The notes under the pieces were generated by a model, which saw only the letters and a program-made list of their open reading frames with translations, was not told the origin of the DNA and did no database searches. From NCBI GenBank assembly GCA_001829005.1, contig MIAG01000004.1:1-64000 (forward strand): DNA of 64,000 nucleotides, in the 5' to 3' direction. This DNA comes from Sphingobacteriia bacterium RIFOXYC2_FULL_35_18 (lineage in GTDB: Bacteria > Bacteroidota > Bacteroidia > Chitinophagales > Chitinophagaceae). Shown piece after piece: positions 30,424 through 40,726 of the stretch (positions are counted from its first letter, which is position 1; each line of letters begins with the position of its first letter). The position numbers and the translations under genes were made by a program.

Positions 30424-31370
30424 CTTCTTTTGGTATTTAATGGCTTTAAAAAACCTATCCCAATTAAACTTTTGGTTTGCAGCCCTGGGGAATTTTTTGA
30501 AGGGCCAAATAATCTTACATCATCATCGTATATAAGATCTAAACTATAGGTTGCTGAGAAGAATTTATTGATTTTAAAAGAGAATAAATTCGTCATAAAT
30601 AAGTCTACATTTTGGGGTCTACTTTGGTAATTGGAAAACAAATCCATTTTGCCTTTATAGGTAACATTCTTAGCAATGGTATTGCTGTAATTTAAAGTGA
30701 TAAAAGCTCCTATTTGATTAAAATTTCCTGCACCTGCGGGCACCCCATATCCTCCCTTATCTGATAATGATTTATTTGCCAACACAATCCACCTTGATGT
30801 GAGTGGTGAAATGAAAATGGATAGATATTGGTCTGGTTTATAATCAAATCCTGCTGATAAGATGATATAAGCTGGTGATAATAAAGAAGAGGTAAAAGTG
30901 GGTTGGTTATTATTGAAAGTATACCCATCAAAAAATTGCGATCGGAAATTTATAAGGGTAGAAACATACCATTTACCTAAAGAATCCATTTTATAACCAT
31001 ACTTGCTCAAATAATCTAAACGGTCATCATTTTTACGACTTCCTAAACTGGTACTTTGAATATACCCTAAATTGACATCTATGGAATTATCCCAAAAATG
31101 TCTCTTATACTTGTACAAAATAAAATAGTTCATATATCCATTGGCGGTTAGAGAAAAATTATCTCCCCCAGACGCCCAGTTACTTAACGAACCTTGCGCT
31201 AGATTGAAACTAAATAACCCTCCTCGTTTCCAGTTCCAGCCTGTTGTATCATTGTCCTTTTTTATTGTTCGGTTGATCTCTCGTTTCAATGCCTGAACCA
31301 CATTGTCTTGCCCTTTCACAATAAATCCGGTTGTTAACAGTATAGCTAACCACAGGAAAATTCTACTCAT
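30420..31370 (-). CDS. DUF3078 domain-containing outer-membrane-like protein
   Basis: Signal peptide MSRIFLWLAILLTTGFIVKGQ; GGLFSFNLAQGSLSNWASGGDNFSLTANGYMNYF. Confidence 0.8.
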   Translation of the reverse strand: MSRIFLWLAILLTTGFIVKGQDNVVQALKREINRTIKKDNDTTGWNWKRGGLFSFNLAQGSLSNWASGGDNFSLTANGYMNYFILYKYKRHFWDNSIDVNLGYIQSTSLGSRKNDDRLDYLSKYGYKMDSLGKWYVSTLINFRSQFFDGYTFNNNQPTFTSSLLSPAYIILSAGFDYKPDQYLSIFISPLTSRWIVLANKSLSDKGGYGVPAGAGNFNQIGAFITLNYSNTIAKNVTYKGKMDLFSNYQSRPQNVDLFMTNLFSFKINKFFSATYSLDLIYDDDVRLFGPSKNSPGLQTKSLIGIGFLKPLNTKRS

Positions 31371-31458
31371 GTGTACATTTTTCAATTCAAATATAGGAAA
31401 CCCACGCAATTATTCTTGTATTATCGCTGACAAACTGGCATAGATTGAGGATATTCAG

Positions 31459-31466
31459 TACATTTG
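31459..31466 (+). promoter_or_regulatory. Putative -7 element of the miaB promoter (TACATTTG)
   Basis: Exact TAnnTTTG match 18 nt upstream of ATG 31485. Confidence 0.45.
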
Positions 31467-31484
31467 TAGCTTAATTAACAAAGG

Positions 31485-32912
31485 ATGGAACTGGCTGAAT
31501 TATTGAATAAAAAACACGACGAAGCAAGACAGGGTGAAGCGTTTAAAGCGATTGGTACACCTTTATTGGATGGCAAGAAATTCTATATAGAAAGTTATGG
31601 CTGTGCAATGAATTTTTCTGACAGTGAAGTGGTGGCGTCTATATTGCAAGAAAATGAGTTTAGTGCCACCCCTGATTTTGAGGCAGCAGATTTAATCTTA
31701 ATCAACACCTGCTCTATAAGAGAAAAAGCAGAACAAACAATCAGGAAACGATTAACTGAATTCAGAAAAATTAAAAGAACTCGGCCCGGAATGCTCATAG
31801 GCGTACTCGGTTGTATGGCCGAAAGATTAAAAGCGCAATTATTAGAACAAGAAAAATTAGTTGATTTAGTAATAGGGCCAGATGCTTATCGATCTCTTCC
31901 TGATTTAATTAAAGAAGCTTCTGGTGGACAAAGAGGGGTGAATGTATTATTGAGTAGAGATGAAACATACGGCGATATTGCTCCCGTTAGATTAAACAGC
32001 AATGGAATTACCGCATTTGTATCTATCACAAGAGGATGCAATAATATGTGCAGCTTTTGTGTAGTTCCGTTTACCAGAGGCCGCGAAAGAAGTAGGTCAG
32101 CCAATTCCATTATTGAAGAAATTAAATCATTGGTTACTGAAGGTTATAAAGAAATTACTTTGTTAGGCCAAAATGTAGACAGTTATCATTGGGTAAATGA
32201 GACGGGTAACGAAACCGTAACGTTTGCGAATTTATTAGAACAAGCGGCATTGGTTAGCCCTGATTTAAGGGTTCGATTTAGCACTTCGCACCCAAAAGAT
32301 ATAACAGATGATGTGTTATATACGATGGCCAAATACGAAAATATTTGTAAGTGCATTCATCTTCCAGTTCAAAGTGGCAATACAAGGGTATTACAATTAA
32401 TGAATAGAACCTATTCTAGAGAATGGTACCTAGCTAAAGTGGATCGCATTAGAGAAATCTTACCCAATTGTGGATTAACATCTGATATGATTGCAGGATT
32501 TTGCACTGAAACAGAAGAAGAACACCAAGACACTTTAACCCTTATGGATTATTGTTGTTTCGATATGAGCTATATGTATTTTTATAGTGAACGTCCGGGT
32601 ACTTTAGCTGCTAGAAGATTTAAGGATGATATTTCATTAGAAGATAAAAAACGTCGCTTACAAGAAATTGTAGACAAACAAGGAGAACTCTCTACCAAAA
32701 GTAACTTAAACGATATTGGCAAGACTTTTAAAATATTAATTGAGACTCGTTCAAAAAGAAATGCCAATGATTGGACAGGCAGAACCAGTCAAAATAAAAT
32801 AACCGTATTCCCCAAATCAAATGAAAACCAACAACCGGGTGATTATGTTTGGGTAAAAATTCACGATTGCACCAGAGCTACTCTTTTAGGAACAATTGTG
32901 GATCATCCTTAA
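31485..32912 (+). CDS. miaB: tRNA-2-methylthio-N6-dimethylallyladenosine synthase
   Basis: [26 protein letters not shown], radical [39 protein letters not shown]. Confidence 0.97.
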   Translation: MELAELLNKKHDEARQGEAFKAIGTPLLDGKKFYIESYGCAMNFSDSEVVASILQENEFSATPDFEAADLILINTCSIREKAEQTIRKRLTEFRKIKRTRPGMLIGVLGCMAERLKAQLLEQEKLVDLVIGPDAYRSLPDLIKEASGGQRGVNVLLSRDETYGDIAPVRLNSNGITAFVSITRGCNNMCSFCVVPFTRGRERSRSANSIIEEIKSLVTEGYKEITLLGQNVDSYHWVNETGNETVTFANLLEQAALVSPDLRVRFSTSHPKDITDDVLYTMAKYENICKCIHLPVQSGNTRVLQLMNRTYSREWYLAKVDRIREILPNCGLTSDMIAGFCTETEEEHQDTLTLMDYCCFDMSYMYFYSERPGTLAARRFKDDISLEDKKRRLQEIVDKQGELSTKSNLNDIGKTFKILIETRSKRNANDWTGRTSQNKITVFPKSNENQQPGDYVWVKIHDCTRATLLGTIVDHP

Positions 32913-32922
32913 ACCATTTATT

Positions 32923-34212
32923 ATGGATTTACAAAGTATTAAAAATAGATTTGGGATCATTGGAAACTCCCCTGCTTTAAACCATGCGCTTAACACCGCA
33001 GTGCAAGTTGCTGCTACCGATTTAACAGTTTTGATTGTGGGCGAAAGTGGTGTGGGTAAGGAAGTGTTTTCACAAATCATTCATGCATTATCATCTAGAA
33101 AGCACAATCCATTTATTGCTGTAAACTGCGGCGCTATCCCCGAAGGCACTATTGACTCTGAATTATTTGGTCACGAGAAAGGAGCATTCACTGGTGCAGT
33201 AGATAGCAGAAAAGGATATTTTGAAACAGTGAATGGAGGTACCCTTTTTATGGATGAAATTGGGGAAATGCCTTTAGGCACTCAAGCAAGATTATTAAGG
33301 GTTCTTGAGACTGGAGAATTCATTCGGGTAGGTAGTTCCAAAGTGCAGAAAACAGATGTGAGGGTTATTGCTGCAACCAATAGGGAGTTATTGGAATTTA
33401 CACAGAAAGGTAGATTTAGAGAAGACTTGTATTACCGCTTAAGCACTGTTCCAATAAGGGTTTCTTCATTAAGAGATCGAAAAGACGATATTCTTTTGTT
33501 GTTCAGGAAGTTTGTAGTTGATTTTGCAGAACGCTACAAAACAACACCAGTTCAATTAGATGAAGAAGCAAAAGAAATGCTGATTCAATATCCTTGGCCT
33601 GGTAATATTAGAGAGTTGAAAAATATAGCTGAACAAATTTCTGTACTAAGCCCTACCAATCAAGTTAGCGGCAAAGAAATGCGGATATTTCTTCCTGAAA
33701 AGAAAGACAATAGAATGCCCATGTTGGCTGGTAATGGAGCTAGTACTGGGGAATTTGCCAACGAAAGAGAAATACTGTACAAACTCTTTTTTGACATGAA
33801 AAAAGATGTTACAGAATTAAAAAAGATGTTTGTAGAAATTTTACAAAATCCGTCATTAGCTGGGGCAGCAGCAAATTTTACTAAGGAATCTATCTTAAAT
33901 GACTATGCAGGAAATGTAAATGAAATGCCTGTAATGAATTCGAACAATAATGTAAATTCATTAAACAATGGGCAAAACAATTTACTCCCTGCGAACAATA
34001 ACAACGGATCTTTACCTGTGATTTTAAACAATGAAGACATTCAAGTGCATGAAGAAGTGGAAGAGTCTTTAAATATAATGGACAAGGAAAAAGAACTCAT
34101 CATTAAAGCACTTAAAAAGCACAGAGGTAAAAGAAAAGATGCTTCTTTGGATCTTGGCATTAGTGAGAGAACTTTATATCGCAAATTGAAAGAATATGAT
34201 ATTGATGAATAA
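32923..34212 (+). CDS. Sigma-54 interaction domain transcriptional activator without receiver domain
   Basis: GESGVGKEVFSQIIH, ELFGHEKGAFTGA, GGTLFMDEIGEMP, Fis-type HTH KDASLDLGISERTLYRKLKEY; start at MDLQSIKNR. Confidence 0.92.
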   Translation: MDLQSIKNRFGIIGNSPALNHALNTAVQVAATDLTVLIVGESGVGKEVFSQIIHALSSRKHNPFIAVNCGAIPEGTIDSELFGHEKGAFTGAVDSRKGYFETVNGGTLFMDEIGEMPLGTQARLLRVLETGEFIRVGSSKVQKTDVRVIAATNRELLEFTQKGRFREDLYYRLSTVPIRVSSLRDRKDDILLLFRKFVVDFAERYKTTPVQLDEEAKEMLIQYPWPGNIRELKNIAEQISVLSPTNQVSGKEMRIFLPEKKDNRMPMLAGNGASTGEFANEREILYKLFFDMKKDVTELKKMFVEILQNPSLAGAAANFTKESILNDYAGNVNEMPVMNSNNNVNSLNNGQNNLLPANNNNGSLPVILNNEDIQVHEEVEESLNIMDKEKELIIKALKKHRGKRKDASLDLGISERTLYRKLKEYDIDE

Positions 34213-34216
34213 TTGG

Positions 34217-34720
34217 ATGACGAAAAGAATTACCACACTACTATTATTAGTTACGTTTTCAATAAGTGGTTGTTTTGTCTATAAATTTAATGACGCTGTA
34301 ATTCCTACGAATGTAAAAACTGTTAAGATTGGTTTTATTGAAAATAGGGCGAGGTATGTTAACCCACAATTGAGCCCTAAATTAACCGATAAGATACAAT
34401 CAAAAATTACAGGACAGACCAAACTGACTAGAACCAATAATGATGATGCAGATTATGTAATTAATGGGGCCATTACCAACTATGATCCAAGTCAAACGGT
34501 GGGGGTTTCTGCGCAACAAGCCAGTACCAATCGATTAACTGTTACTGTTCATATAATACTTCGCAAAACTTTAGAAAACAAAGTAGAGGAATTTGATGTT
34601 TCTAGAAGTTTTGACTTCTCTGCAAATCTTACCCTGCAGCAAGCAGAAGGGCAATTATTAGATGAAGTTGTTAGGAACTTAACAGACGAAATATTCAACC
34701 GCATATTTAATAACTGGTAA
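34217..34720 (+). CDS. LptE-like LPS assembly lipoprotein
   Basis: Lipobox TFSISGC, YKFNDAVIPTNVKTVKIGFIENRARYVNPQLSPKLTDKIQSKI; position upstream of secG. Confidence 0.8.
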   Translation: MTKRITTLLLLVTFSISGCFVYKFNDAVIPTNVKTVKIGFIENRARYVNPQLSPKLTDKIQSKITGQTKLTRTNNDDADYVINGAITNYDPSQTVGVSAQQASTNRLTVTVHIILRKTLENKVEEFDVSRSFDFSANLTLQQAEGQLLDEVVRNLTDEIFNRIFNNW

Positions 34721-34742
34721 GAGAGTTGTATCTTTATTCTTT

Positions 34743-35912
34743 ATGAAATTTACGCAGGAAAAAGCTTTAGTTCATTTAACAGGCAGTGCCGACCTCTCTT
34801 CCATCAAAATGGAAGCAATAGAAAAATTGGTACATGACTATCCCTTCTTTTCTCCAGGACAATACTTATTTGCTGCTAAATTAAAAAAAGAAGATCACCC
34901 ATTGGTTGGTTCACAAGCAATGAAAACGGCTTTGTATTTCACCAACCCACATTGGCTTCAGTTTCAATTAGAGGCATTAAAGGATCCAGGAATTGATCAG
35001 GCACCGAAGCAAGAATTAGATACTGCATTACTTCGTTCTATTCGTCAAAAAGACATTGAGTGGGATGAAATGATCAGCTTGCCAAAAATTGAAGAAACAC
35101 TTGAATCTGCTGAAAAAAGTTTTGAAGCACCTGAACTGCCAAACCCCGATATCTCCATTCCAACAATTGAGAGCGTGAGAGAATTAATGAAAGGCATTGA
35201 TCCAATAGATAAACCTGGAACTATTATTCCAGTTATCAGGGAAAATATGCCTTCGGAGCCGGTAGACTATACCCTACCAGAAGTACCTACTAGCGAACCA
35301 TTTGACCCCGTTTTTAGTGCTTTAAACAACCCCGAGCCACTAAATACCCCTGCCCCCATTGAAGCCAAGAAATCTAACCTTGAGCCCCTCTTGCCAGAGC
35401 AGGATTACAGTGAAGAAGAAACAAGCAGTACCATCACCCACCCAGATCAAGACAAGAGTGATGCCAAAATAGCCAGTATTTTATCTAACCAGTTGGCCGA
35501 ATTTAGAAAACCAATTGAAAAAGAGACTGAATTGACCATTGAGCCAGTGCAAGATAAATTACATACCATTGATTATTTTGCCTCACAGGGTATACAAATT
35601 GATTTGAGTAAGATTCCTCAGGACAAACTAACAACCAAACTGAGAAGGTTTACCGATTGGTTAAAGGACATGAAAAATCATAGTCCAAACCCCGAAGACC
35701 TTGGTACTAGCCCAGAACAAGAGAAAAAAGTAGCTGAAACAGCCTTGGTTTCAAATGAGTCTAAAGAAATTTTGACCGAGACCATGGCCGAAGTTCTAGC
35801 TAAACAAGGCCAAATTGATAAAGCAATTCAGCTTTATATCAAATTAAGTTTCTCTAATCCTGAAAAAACCGCTTATTTTGCAGACAAAATTCAACAATTA
35901 AAAGGTATTTAA
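34743..35912 (+). CDS. Hypothetical protein with acidic Pro-rich middle and TPR-like C-terminus
   Basis: ORF 389 aa; ETMAEVLAKQGQIDKAIQLYIKLSFSNPEKTAYFADKI. Confidence 0.75.
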   Translation: MKFTQEKALVHLTGSADLSSIKMEAIEKLVHDYPFFSPGQYLFAAKLKKEDHPLVGSQAMKTALYFTNPHWLQFQLEALKDPGIDQAPKQELDTALLRSIRQKDIEWDEMISLPKIEETLESAEKSFEAPELPNPDISIPTIESVRELMKGIDPIDKPGTIIPVIRENMPSEPVDYTLPEVPTSEPFDPVFSALNNPEPLNTPAPIEAKKSNLEPLLPEQDYSEEETSSTITHPDQDKSDAKIASILSNQLAEFRKPIEKETELTIEPVQDKLHTIDYFASQGIQIDLSKIPQDKLTTKLRRFTDWLKDMKNHSPNPEDLGTSPEQEKKVAETALVSNESKEILTETMAEVLAKQGQIDKAIQLYIKLSFSNPEKTAYFADKIQQLKGI

Positions 35913-35913
35913 A

Positions 35914-36273
35914 ATGATTTATCTGTTTTTGGTTCTGATTGTTATTGCAGCTGTTGGCTTGGCTTTTATGGTATTGATTCAAAATCCCAAAGGCGGTGGA
36001 TTAGCCGGTAATGTGGGGGGAATCAGCAACCAATTAATGGGTGTTAAGCAAACAACCGATGTTTTAGAGAAAGGCACATGGATTTTTGCCGCTATCATAG
36101 CACTTTTGGCATTATTCTCTACGTTGTTTTTAAAAGGAGGTTCAACAGATGTTGATACTGAAGTTCTTCAGAAGATCAATACCACCACAACTACTCCTGC
36201 TCCTGCCGCTACTGGTGTTCAACAAACACCGGCCGCTACAGTACCTGCAAAAACTGATACTTCTAAGAAATAA
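35914..36273 (+). CDS. secG: Preprotein translocase subunit SecG
   Basis: VIAAVGLAFMVLIQNPKGGGLAGNVGGISNQLMGVKQTTDVLEKGTWIFAAII. Confidence 0.93.
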   Translation: MIYLFLVLIVIAAVGLAFMVLIQNPKGGGLAGNVGGISNQLMGVKQTTDVLEKGTWIFAAIIALLALFSTLFLKGGSTDVDTEVLQKINTTTTTPAPAATGVQQTPAATVPAKTDTSKK

Positions 36274-36292
36274 ATATATTTCCACTTATTTT

Positions 36293-36326
36293 AAACCCTG
36301 CCTTATAAAAAAGACAGGGTTTTTTA
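36293..36326 (+). terminator. Rho-independent terminator downstream of secG
   Basis: AAACCCTG...CAGGGTTT followed by a T-run. Confidence 0.8.
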
Positions 36327-36339
36327 TTTATTTTACCTT

Positions 36340-37419
36340 ATGGCTCGAAAAAAACAACCTGCTCCAAAATCGACGAACAAGGCTAAAAAACCTTTGTTCA
36401 TTATTGCTATTGCAATTGTATTAATTGCTTTTGTTCTGTATTGGCTATTTGCTACATCAGCAACTGCTTTTGATGAAAAAAGCAGAATGATTACTATAGA
36501 AAAAGACAATACCCAAAAATCTGCTGTTTTAAAAGTTTTTGAAGAGGCCGGAATTCTACAATTTCCTAGTCTTTTAGGCATTGCGGGCGCGCCTTTGAAT
36601 ATTTGGGATAAAATGAAACCGGGCAGGTATGAAATAAAGAAAGGGCAAAGTATTTTTGATATTGTTAGAATGCTTAAGAATGGAAGATTGGCAGAAGTGA
36701 AATTAGTGATCAATCGGGTTAGAACCAAAGCAGAGTTAGCGAAGTTAATCAGCAAACAATTCATGACCGATTCTAGCAAAGTGATGGAATACCTGAGCTC
36801 AAATGATTCATTAGCAATTATTGGGTCAGATACAACCTTATTATTTACCAAAATTATACCAGACACCTATAACTACTTTGCTGATGCGTCTATGCAAACC
36901 ATTCTGCAAAAACTAAGCAATGGTTCAAAAAATTTTTGGGAGAAAAATAATCGACTCCAAAAAGCGGCTGCGATTAATATGACACCGGAACAAGTCTATA
37001 TACTTGCTTCTATTGTAGATGAAGAAACCAATTACGATTCTGATAAATATAAAATTGCTAGTGTATATATTAATCGACTAAAGAAACAAATGCCTTTGCA
37101 GGCATGTCCTACCATTAAATATGCAATGAATGATTTTACTATTACACGTATTTATGAAAAGTATTTAACCAACCCTTCCCCATATAATACCTACAAAGTT
37201 AAAGGTTTGCCGCCTGGCCCTATTTGCACCCCTTCTCCTAAAACCATTGATATTGTTCTAGATGCGCCTCAAACAGACTATATTTATTTTGTGGCAAAGA
37301 GTGATTTTAGTGGGTATCATCATTTTAGCAATAATTACGAAGAGCACAATAGCAGAGCAAAAGAATACCAGAAAAAATTAGATGAATACATGATGAAGAA
37401 AAGGGCTGAAAAACCATAG
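36340..37419 (+). CDS. mltG: Endolytic transglycosylase MltG
   Basis: YILASIVDEETNYDSDKYKIASVYINRLKKQMPLQACPTIKYAM...PYNTYKVKGLPPGPICTPS. Confidence 0.93.
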   Translation: MARKKQPAPKSTNKAKKPLFIIAIAIVLIAFVLYWLFATSATAFDEKSRMITIEKDNTQKSAVLKVFEEAGILQFPSLLGIAGAPLNIWDKMKPGRYEIKKGQSIFDIVRMLKNGRLAEVKLVINRVRTKAELAKLISKQFMTDSSKVMEYLSSNDSLAIIGSDTTLLFTKIIPDTYNYFADASMQTILQKLSNGSKNFWEKNNRLQKAAAINMTPEQVYILASIVDEETNYDSDKYKIASVYINRLKKQMPLQACPTIKYAMNDFTITRIYEKYLTNPSPYNTYKVKGLPPGPICTPSPKTIDIVLDAPQTDYIYFVAKSDFSGYHHFSNNYEEHNSRAKEYQKKLDEYMMKKRAEKP

Positions 37420-37420
37420 C

Positions 37421-38371
37421 ATGACTAAACTCGAAAGAATTATACTGAATTGGCCTCCTATTGCTTTTGTTATTCGAAAGAGCAAAGCTTTATATATACC
37501 AGGTTTTCAGGGTATTCCTTTGTATGATGTAGTAGTGTTCTTCATTAAACAAGTAAACAAAATAGGGTTGAACGAACGTGCTGCAGCTATTTCATTCAAT
37601 TTAATTATGGCGCTGCCAGCAACCATATTATTCTTATTTTCAATTCTCCCTTATTTCCCCGAATTCCTGAACATTAAGCAACAAATGCTTGCGCTATTTG
37701 AAGACATCAGTCCTAATTCAAATACATATAAAATCATTGCCAATTTGATGGACGACCTTATGCAGAGAAGTTTGGGAGTATTTTCTTTTGGATTTTTATT
37801 GGTGGTGTATTACGCTTCAAATGCAATGATGTCGCTCATTATTACTTTTGATCGCTCCATAATGGAGCACAAACGATTTTTCCTTCATCAGCGTTGGAAA
37901 GCGATACAACTAACTACAATAATTATATTACTATTAATTGCCTCAACATTAATTTTATTAGGACAAGAGCAACTTACTTATTTGTTAAGCAAATTATTGG
38001 GGTTAAAAAAATCAAATCTAGCATGGCTCAATGGCATTAGATGGGTGGTGATTATTGGTTTATTTTTTTATGGAATTGCATTTATTTACAAATATGCTCC
38101 ATCAGTAAAAATCAGGTGGAAACTGATTTCTCCTGGTTCCCTATTAGCCACAGCACTTATTTTAAGTACTACTTTGTTGTTTTCGTATTGGGTTAATAAT
38201 TTTGGAAATTACAATAAGGTATATGGATCAATTGGTACCATCATGATACTAATGATTTTGGCGTACATCAATTCACTGATTCTATTAATTGGTTTTGAAT
38301 TAAACGTGAGTATTACTTATTTAACCCAACATGCTGCTCAAAGGAAAAAATTACAAGAATCAACTAGCTGA
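37421..38371 (+). CDS. YihY/BrkB family membrane protein
   Basis: NERAAAISFNLIMALPATILFLFSILPY, GSIGTIMILMILAYINSLILLIGFELN. Confidence 0.88.
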   Translation: MTKLERIILNWPPIAFVIRKSKALYIPGFQGIPLYDVVVFFIKQVNKIGLNERAAAISFNLIMALPATILFLFSILPYFPEFLNIKQQMLALFEDISPNSNTYKIIANLMDDLMQRSLGVFSFGFLLVVYYASNAMMSLIITFDRSIMEHKRFFLHQRWKAIQLTTIIILLLIASTLILLGQEQLTYLLSKLLGLKKSNLAWLNGIRWVVIIGLFFYGIAFIYKYAPSVKIRWKLISPGSLLATALILSTTLLFSYWVNNFGNYNKVYGSIGTIMILMILAYINSLILLIGFELNVSITYLTQHAAQRKKLQESTS

Positions 38372-38950
38372 GAAACTTGCCCATAAAGTTTTTATCTGTT
38401 CTGCTTCAGGATGAGGCTGTGCATTATGATCATACAATCCAGCTGCTTTTCTTTGCCTAAACGCTTCATATATAGCAACCGCACAAGCAACAGAAATATT
38501 TAAACTTGGAATCATTCCAACTTGAGGTATAATAAAATTTCCATCTGCCAAGTCTCTTGCTTCTTTAGTTACTCCTTTGTGTTCATTGCCAAAAACCAAC
38601 GCAATACTGTTGGTGAAATTAATATCATATACCGATTTACTTGACTCACCTAAATAGGTAGTGTATATGGATTGATATTTTGTTCGCAATTCGGCAAAGC
38701 AATCACTAACATTATCAAAAGAATGAATGGTCAACCATTTATTTGCACTACTACTGCTTTTAATTCCAAAATAACCTTCCTTAGGTAATTGGGTATTCAA
38801 CACATAAATATCTTGTATCCCCACTGCATCGCAGGTTCTCATAACAGCGTAAATATTATGAGGATCATGTACATTTTCCATTACCACGGTAAGGCCATGC
38901 TGGCGTTTAGTAATTACTTCTTCTAATTTCTTGGCTCTTTCTGGTGTCAT
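38360..38950 (-). CDS. TrmH-family (SpoU) tRNA/rRNA 2'-O-methyltransferase
   Basis: LTVVMENVHDPHNIYAVMRTCDAVGIQDIYV, IALVFGNEHKGVTKEA, IPQVGMIPSLNISVACAVAIYEAFRQR. Confidence 0.9.
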   Translation of the reverse strand: MTPERAKKLEEVITKRQHGLTVVMENVHDPHNIYAVMRTCDAVGIQDIYVLNTQLPKEGYFGIKSSSSANKWLTIHSFDNVSDCFAELRTKYQSIYTTYLGESSKSVYDINFTNSIALVFGNEHKGVTKEARDLADGNFIIPQVGMIPSLNISVACAVAIYEAFRQRKAAGLYDHNAQPHPEAEQIKTLWASFSAS

Positions 38951-39031
38951 AATGGTACAAACAGGTTGGTATTTTGCGGCAAATAGCTAGGTATTGGAGC
39001 AAAATTGCAATTTAGTCTTGATTTATTAATA

Positions 39032-39039
39032 TATTTTTG
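39032..39039 (+). promoter_or_regulatory. Putative -7 element (TATTTTTG)
   Basis: Exact TAnnTTTG match 23 nt upstream of ATG 39063. Confidence 0.4.
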
Positions 39040-39062
39040 TACAGTACCCGTTCGTCAACCCT

Positions 39063-39614
39063 ATGACAGCAAGACTCATCCGTGCAGAGAACTTACTCTG
39101 GGCGGTACCTATACTATTTGGCCTATTGGCCAACTACGCTGCATACAGCGATGTGGCTTTGCTATACATAGACGAAAACTATTACATTTTAACATTCCCT
39201 ACCCTTATTGGTATTTGTTTATTAACAATGCTTATTCCTTTTATGATGCATTCTGTTTTAAGGGATTTAGGACAAAGAAGTTTTTTTGCATCATGGGCAC
39301 ATGTTTTCTTCTCTTGTTTATTAATTGCTACCATTCTCTTTATTTATACCTATGCGTTACCTATAAATATTAAGTGGCGATATTATGTGGGTGAATTGCC
39401 TGCTTATAAAAAATGGTCCTATTACAATACACTTGCTTTGGGTATATTTCAATTATTGGTTTATATACAAGCAGCCTACTTGATTTACGGCGTAGGGGTT
39501 TTAGTAAAACATAGAGTAGACCAAAAAAGACTAGAAAGAGAACATTATGATTACATTATTGATCATTTAGATCAAAGCAATAATGGCGGTCTTTCTAAAA
39601 GTGCAGTAGCATAA
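39063..39614 (+). CDS. Hypothetical multi-TM membrane protein
   Basis: 183 aa, several hydrophobic segments; frame favoured over the overlapping ORF 39005..39373. Confidence 0.75.
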   Translation: MTARLIRAENLLWAVPILFGLLANYAAYSDVALLYIDENYYILTFPTLIGICLLTMLIPFMMHSVLRDLGQRSFFASWAHVFFSCLLIATILFIYTYALPINIKWRYYVGELPAYKKWSYYNTLALGIFQLLVYIQAAYLIYGVGVLVKHRVDQKRLEREHYDYIIDHLDQSNNGGLSKSAVA

Positions 39615-39620
39615 GTTTCG

Positions 39621-40403
39621 TTATTCGTTGGCTAACCCCATTGCTTCCCTTTTCATTTTTTGAGCCGTTTCTTTCCCAACGTAGTTTTCGATTTTTTGCT
39701 CAATGAAATAAATTAAAGGTGTCAATATTATGGCCATCGTAAACTTATACATATAATTCACCACCCCAATTGCCAATACCAATTGCCAACTCCATCCATT
39801 TCCAATTTTGAAGGCGATAAACAATACTACAAAGCTATCTACCATTTGGGAAACCATTGTTGACCCAGTGGCCCTTAACCAAACCCATTTTTCACCGGTT
39901 GCTTTTTTAATCTTATGGAAAACAGTCACATCTACTATTTGACTTACCAAAAAAGCTGTTAAGCTCCCTACAATAATCCACATACCCTGACCAAATATGC
40001 CCCCAAAAGCCAATTGCATATTAGGTATACCCTTCTCTACTCCAGAACCTATCCAAAAATCAGCAGGAGGAATTTCCATAGCAGCATAAAACATTATAAA
40101 CGCATAAAGAATTAATACAACGGCTGTATAACTAATTCTTTTGACCGATTTGGGGCCATAATATTCATTTACAATATCTGTTATTACAAATTCAAGTGGC
40201 CATAAAAGTACTCCACAGGTGAGATTAAATGCCAAACCGGATTGTCCAAAAAAGCTAAAACTAAACGGATTTATTCCCAATAGCTTTTCCAGTGAAAAGA
40301 TTTTACCACCAATACATTCGGCAATTAATGCATTGGCAACAAAGAAGGCGGTGATTCCCAAAAAAAGTTTAGTTGGGCGATCATTTAATATTTTACTTAT
40401 CAC
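39621..40403 (-). CDS. Queuosine precursor transporter (YhhQ/VUT family)
   Basis: NALIAECIGGKIFSL, LLWPLEFVITDIVNEYYGPKSVKRISY, LRATGSTMVSQMVDSFVVLFIAFKIG; GTG at 40403 overlaps the upstream stop (TAGTG), so the track start at 40556 is probably too long. Confidence 0.88.
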   Translation of the reverse strand: MISKILNDRPTKLFLGITAFFVANALIAECIGGKIFSLEKLLGINPFSFSFFGQSGLAFNLTCGVLLWPLEFVITDIVNEYYGPKSVKRISYTAVVLILYAFIMFYAAMEIPPADFWIGSGVEKGIPNMQLAFGGIFGQGMWIIVGSLTAFLVSQIVDVTVFHKIKKATGEKWVWLRATGSTMVSQMVDSFVVLFIAFKIGNGWSWQLVLAIGVVNYMYKFTMAIILTPLIYFIEQKIENYVGKETAQKMKREAMGLANE

Positions 40404-40687
40404 TAAGGAAGAATTATAAATACTATAAATTGGATAATTAGTAATACCATATTGGTCACAGCAATCCATAGTGGTAAACGTATGGATGACTTGCTGACTA
40501 ACACCAATCCATACCAAATGTTCGCAATCAAATTCTGGATAGGGGCTACAATCCAACCCAATAATACTACCATAGAACTTAGGTCTTTACTGGGTATAAA
40601 ATCATAGGTCCTTTGTATGATTAAACATAAAATAAATAGCATATTACAGATAAAAGCCATTCTTGTGGCAAATAAAAGTGGTCTCAT
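40403..40687 (-). CDS. Small hydrophobic membrane protein, translationally coupled to the transporter gene
   Basis: 94 aa, three hydrophobic segments (MAFICNMLFILCLIIQ, MVVLLGWIVAPIQNLIANIWYGLVLV, LPLWIAVTNMVLLIIQFIVFIIL). Confidence 0.7.
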   Translation of the reverse strand: MRPLLFATRMAFICNMLFILCLIIQRTYDFIPSKDLSSMVVLLGWIVAPIQNLIANIWYGLVLVSKSSIRLPLWIAVTNMVLLIIQFIVFIILP

Positions 40688-40726
40688 ACCATAAAGTTAT
40701 TAGGTTTGCTGCATATTTTAAATTCT

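Noticed and set aside
36333-36866. 177-aa ORF antisense to mltG
   Set aside because: Complete overlap with a recognisable mltG coding frame; typical antisense shadow ORF.
38992-39009. Sigma-54-like TTGGAGCAAAATTGCA upstream of 39063
   Set aside because: GG-to-GC spacing is 9 instead of the required 10 nt, and a plausible TAnnTTTG box lies just downstream.
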